The notes under the pieces: generated by a model
What the model was told of the DNA's origin: nothing
The model's database searches: none
What the model saw: the letters and a program-made list of their open reading frames with translations, nothing else
NCBI GenBank assembly: GCA_041395725.1
Contig: JAWKZW010000001.1
Span: forward strand, 4,346,501 to 4,410,500
DNA length: 64,000 nucleotides
Direction of reading: 5' to 3'
Source: Gammaproteobacteria bacterium
Lineage (GTDB): Bacteria > Pseudomonadota > Gammaproteobacteria > Pseudomonadales > Pseudohongiellaceae
Translations under genes and position numbers: made by a program
Shown: positions 62,290 through 64,000 of the stretch, piece after piece
Position numbering within the stretch: the stretch's first letter is position 1
Layout of the letters: each line of letters begins with the position of its first letter

Positions 62290-63264
62290 ATGACTATCAC
62301 GATCACCAACGACCGGGCGGGCTATAACACGCGCCGTCGACGCAGGATGACCGCAGCAGGATTCATGGCAGCACTCTGTCTGGTGTCCGTGTACGCACTG
62401 GCCGATGCCTGGACGGAGGCAGAACACGGCTACGCGCAGAACGGCGATGTCCGCATCCACTACGCCACTATGGGTGAAGGTCCGCTGGTAGTGATGATTC
62501 ACGGCTTTCCGGATTTCTGGTACAGCTGGCGCCACCAGATGGAAGGGCTCAGCAATGACTTTAAAGTTGTCGCCATCGATCAACGGGGCTACAACCTCAG
62601 CGACAAGCCTGCTGGCCAGGCCAGCTACAATATGCGGCACCTGGTTGGCGACGTCGCGGCGGTGATTCGCCATTTCGGCCAGGAGAAGGCCATTGTTGTC
62701 GGGCATGACTGGGGCGGTATCGTCGCCTGGCAGTTCGCCTTTGCCAATCCGCAGATGGTCGACCGACTGGTCATTCTCAACCTGCCCCATCCCAACGGCA
62801 TGGCCCGGGAACTGGCCAATAACCCGGAACAGCAGCGCAACAGCGGGTATGCCCGGGCTTTCATCGAGGGCTCTCCCACAGATCCGGACATCTTCTTCGG
62901 CGGCCCCATGAATCCGCAGTCTCTGTCCGGTTGGGTCAGCGACCCGGCGGCACGAACACGCTACGTGGAAGCCTTCGGCCAGTCAGACTTCGATGCCATG
63001 CTGGCTTACTACAAGGAAAATTACCCGCGGGTGGATGGCAGTGCACCTGCGCCAGCACCGGCCCCGCAGCTGGATGTGCCCCTGCTGATTTTCCATGGTC
63101 TGCAGGATACCGCGCTGCACTCCGACGGACTCAATAACACCTGGGACTGGAACGATGCGGATACCACCCTGGTCTCGGCTCCGGATGCCAGCCATTTTGT
63201 TCAGCAGGATGCCGCCGAGCTGGTAACCACCACCCTGCGCTGGTGGTTGCTGTCCCGTCAGTGA
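62290..63264 (+). CDS. Epoxide-hydrolase-like alpha/beta hydrolase
   Basis: 324 residues with an N-terminal signal or anchor (residues 18-40). Motifs: [14 protein letters not shown] (oxyanion HGFP), [12 protein letters not shown] (nucleophile Asp), [11 protein letters not shown], and late DASHFVQQD with the His. The Asp nucleophile points to an epoxide hydrolase or dehalogenase. Lone gene; substrate unknown. Confidence 0.88.
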   Translation: MTITITNDRAGYNTRRRRRMTAAGFMAALCLVSVYALADAWTEAEHGYAQNGDVRIHYATMGEGPLVVMIHGFPDFWYSWRHQMEGLSNDFKVVAIDQRGYNLSDKPAGQASYNMRHLVGDVAAVIRHFGQEKAIVVGHDWGGIVAWQFAFANPQMVDRLVILNLPHPNGMARELANNPEQQRNSGYARAFIEGSPTDPDIFFGGPMNPQSLSGWVSDPAARTRYVEAFGQSDFDAMLAYYKENYPRVDGSAPAPAPAPQLDVPLLIFHGLQDTALHSDGLNNTWDWNDADTTLVSAPDASHFVQQDAAELVTTTLRWWLLSRQ

Positions 63265-63296
63265 GAACTGCCGGATCGGGTCGTTAATAAATTTTT

Positions 63297-63349
63297 GAGA
63301 TTCTGGCTCTATTTATCTGATTAATAAGAATTTTCAATCCAGAAATCTC
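63297..63349. repeat. Inverted repeat in the convergent gap
   Basis: GAGATTCTGG (63297-63306) and CCAGAAATCTC (63339-63349) pair with one bulge across a 32-base loop between two convergent genes. Could serve as a bidirectional terminator. Confidence 0.4.
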
Positions 63350-63399
63350 TCATCCCCGACACGAAGTAAGCCCCGGTAGCATCCGGGCAAACCCGTCAC

Positions 63400-63915
63400 T
63401 CAGCCCAGATAGCCGTGCTGCGCCAGCTGGACCAGATTGCCATCGGGATCGGGAAAGTACAGCTGATCGCCACCGCTGGTCCGGTTGGCCGGGTCGCGGT
63501 TTACATTACCCTGTACACCGTGTTCCGCCAGCCTGGCATTCAGGCGATCGGCATCGTAGTCGTCTACCCCGATACACAGATGGTGCATGCCCCGGGTACC
63601 GGCGATGTTGTACAAGCCCAGGAAACTCTCGTCTCCGAGGCCCATGTTGAGTCCGCCGTTGGCCGGCCGGCTGATAATTTCCATCCCCAGCACGCGGTTG
63701 TAGAACTCGGCTGAGCGGTTCACGTCGCTGACCGACAGAGAAAGATGATTCATCGACCTGCCTGTCGCCACCGGTGCGGGCGTTTGCGCCTGACCCGAAC
63801 GGGACAGTGCCGCAGCACCGGTGGCCACGAGCAATGAAGTCACCAACTGGCGACGGGTCAGTTTTTTCTCTTCGTATTGGCTGATAAGCGCTTCTATGTG
63901 ATTTTCCATCGTCAA
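63400..63915 (-). CDS. VOC-superfamily (glyoxalase-like) protein with twin-arginine leader
   Basis: 171 residues. The N-terminus has KLTRRQLVTSLLVATGAAAL, close to a Tat signal, then a Gln/Pro-rich linker. The VOC domain (about 55-170) shows NHLSLSVSDVNRSAEFYNRVLG, MHHLCIGVDDYDADRL and DQLYFPDPDGNLVQLAQ, with His and Glu/Gln metal ligands. It may be a periplasmic metal-dependent enzyme; substrate unknown. The start is ATG 63915 or 63909. Confidence 0.83.
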   Translation of the reverse strand: MTMENHIEALISQYEEKKLTRRQLVTSLLVATGAAALSRSGQAQTPAPVATGRSMNHLSLSVSDVNRSAEFYNRVLGMEIISRPANGGLNMGLGDESFLGLYNIAGTRGMHHLCIGVDDYDADRLNARLAEHGVQGNVNRDPANRTSGGDQLYFPDPDGNLVQLAQHGYLG

Positions 63916-64000
63916 ACTGCCTCCTGAGACTGTTTTATAAACTGTATTTCCACTCTCCCCACCTTGCCTCGATGCTGTTCCCGCTGCCCGGGTCAGCGAA

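Overview
The window comes from a gammaproteobacterial chromosome. The support is gene content and order: alaS-lysC-csrA-tRNA-Ser, ffh-rpsP-rimM-trmD-rplS, dsbC-hom-thrC-recJ, guaB-guaA, purL, a complete psp locus with pspF, and oxyR. I cannot name the genus. Most of the window (about 12,000 to 64,000) is ordinary GC-rich core genome. The left 12 kb is clearly different: AT-richer, full of insertion sequences, and built on an integron.

Left region (1-11,676). A chromosomal integron integrase (intI, 10387-11352, plus strand) reads toward tRNA-Ser(GCU). An attI-like core lies at about 10170. A cassette array runs leftwards on the minus strand from it. In order from attI it holds: (1) an unusually large cassette of about 2.7 kb with three overlapping or abutting genes (two-TM membrane protein, a divergent PgeF/LACC1-family protein, a cupin-like protein); (2) a cassette for a one-TM protein of unknown function; (3) a cassette for a RibD-C/dihydrofolate-reductase-like protein; (4) apparently geneless remnants; (5) a cassette for a four-TM protein. 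The attC sites were read directly from core boxes, palindromic stems and cassette ends that match each other. Two near-identical IS1182-family copies sit exactly at the crossover point of attC sites, an IS110/IS1111-type element lies beside an attC core, and an IS256-family element is nested next to it with an 8-bp target duplication. A serine-recombinase fragment lies between intI and the tRNA.

Core region. csrA, lysC, alaS and an AI-2E-type permease run leftwards. A Ser/Thr kinase (with a second, degenerate kinase domain), a PP2C phosphatase and an FHA protein form a plus-strand signalling operon (18,101-21,480). Next come a class-C beta-lactamase-fold hydrolase, a DsbD-like protein with a duplicated N-terminal domain, recJ, thrC-hom, dsbC and the rplS-trmD-rimM-rpsP-ffh translation and secretion block. 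A CcsA-like protein and a CorC/HlyC-type protein follow.

37,800-49,600 holds a phosphopantetheinyl transferase, a metallophosphoesterase, a uracil-DNA-glycosylase-family protein, oxyR, a rubrerythrin/Fe-S/DUF3501 peroxide-stress group, a serine hydrolase, pspF divergent from pspABC (with a good sigma-54 promoter and a PspC carrying two PspC domains), a Nudix hydrolase and a small NIF3/CutA-like protein. 49,694-57,730 is nucleotide metabolism and tRNA editing (purL, tadA, guaA, guaB), with an IR-flanked MITE-like element at the purL stop. The right end holds a TMEM175-like channel, a secreted beta-propeller hydrolase-like protein, a parvulin-type isomerase, a HupE/UreJ protein, a small c-type cytochrome, an epoxide-hydrolase-like protein and a VOC protein with a twin-arginine leader.
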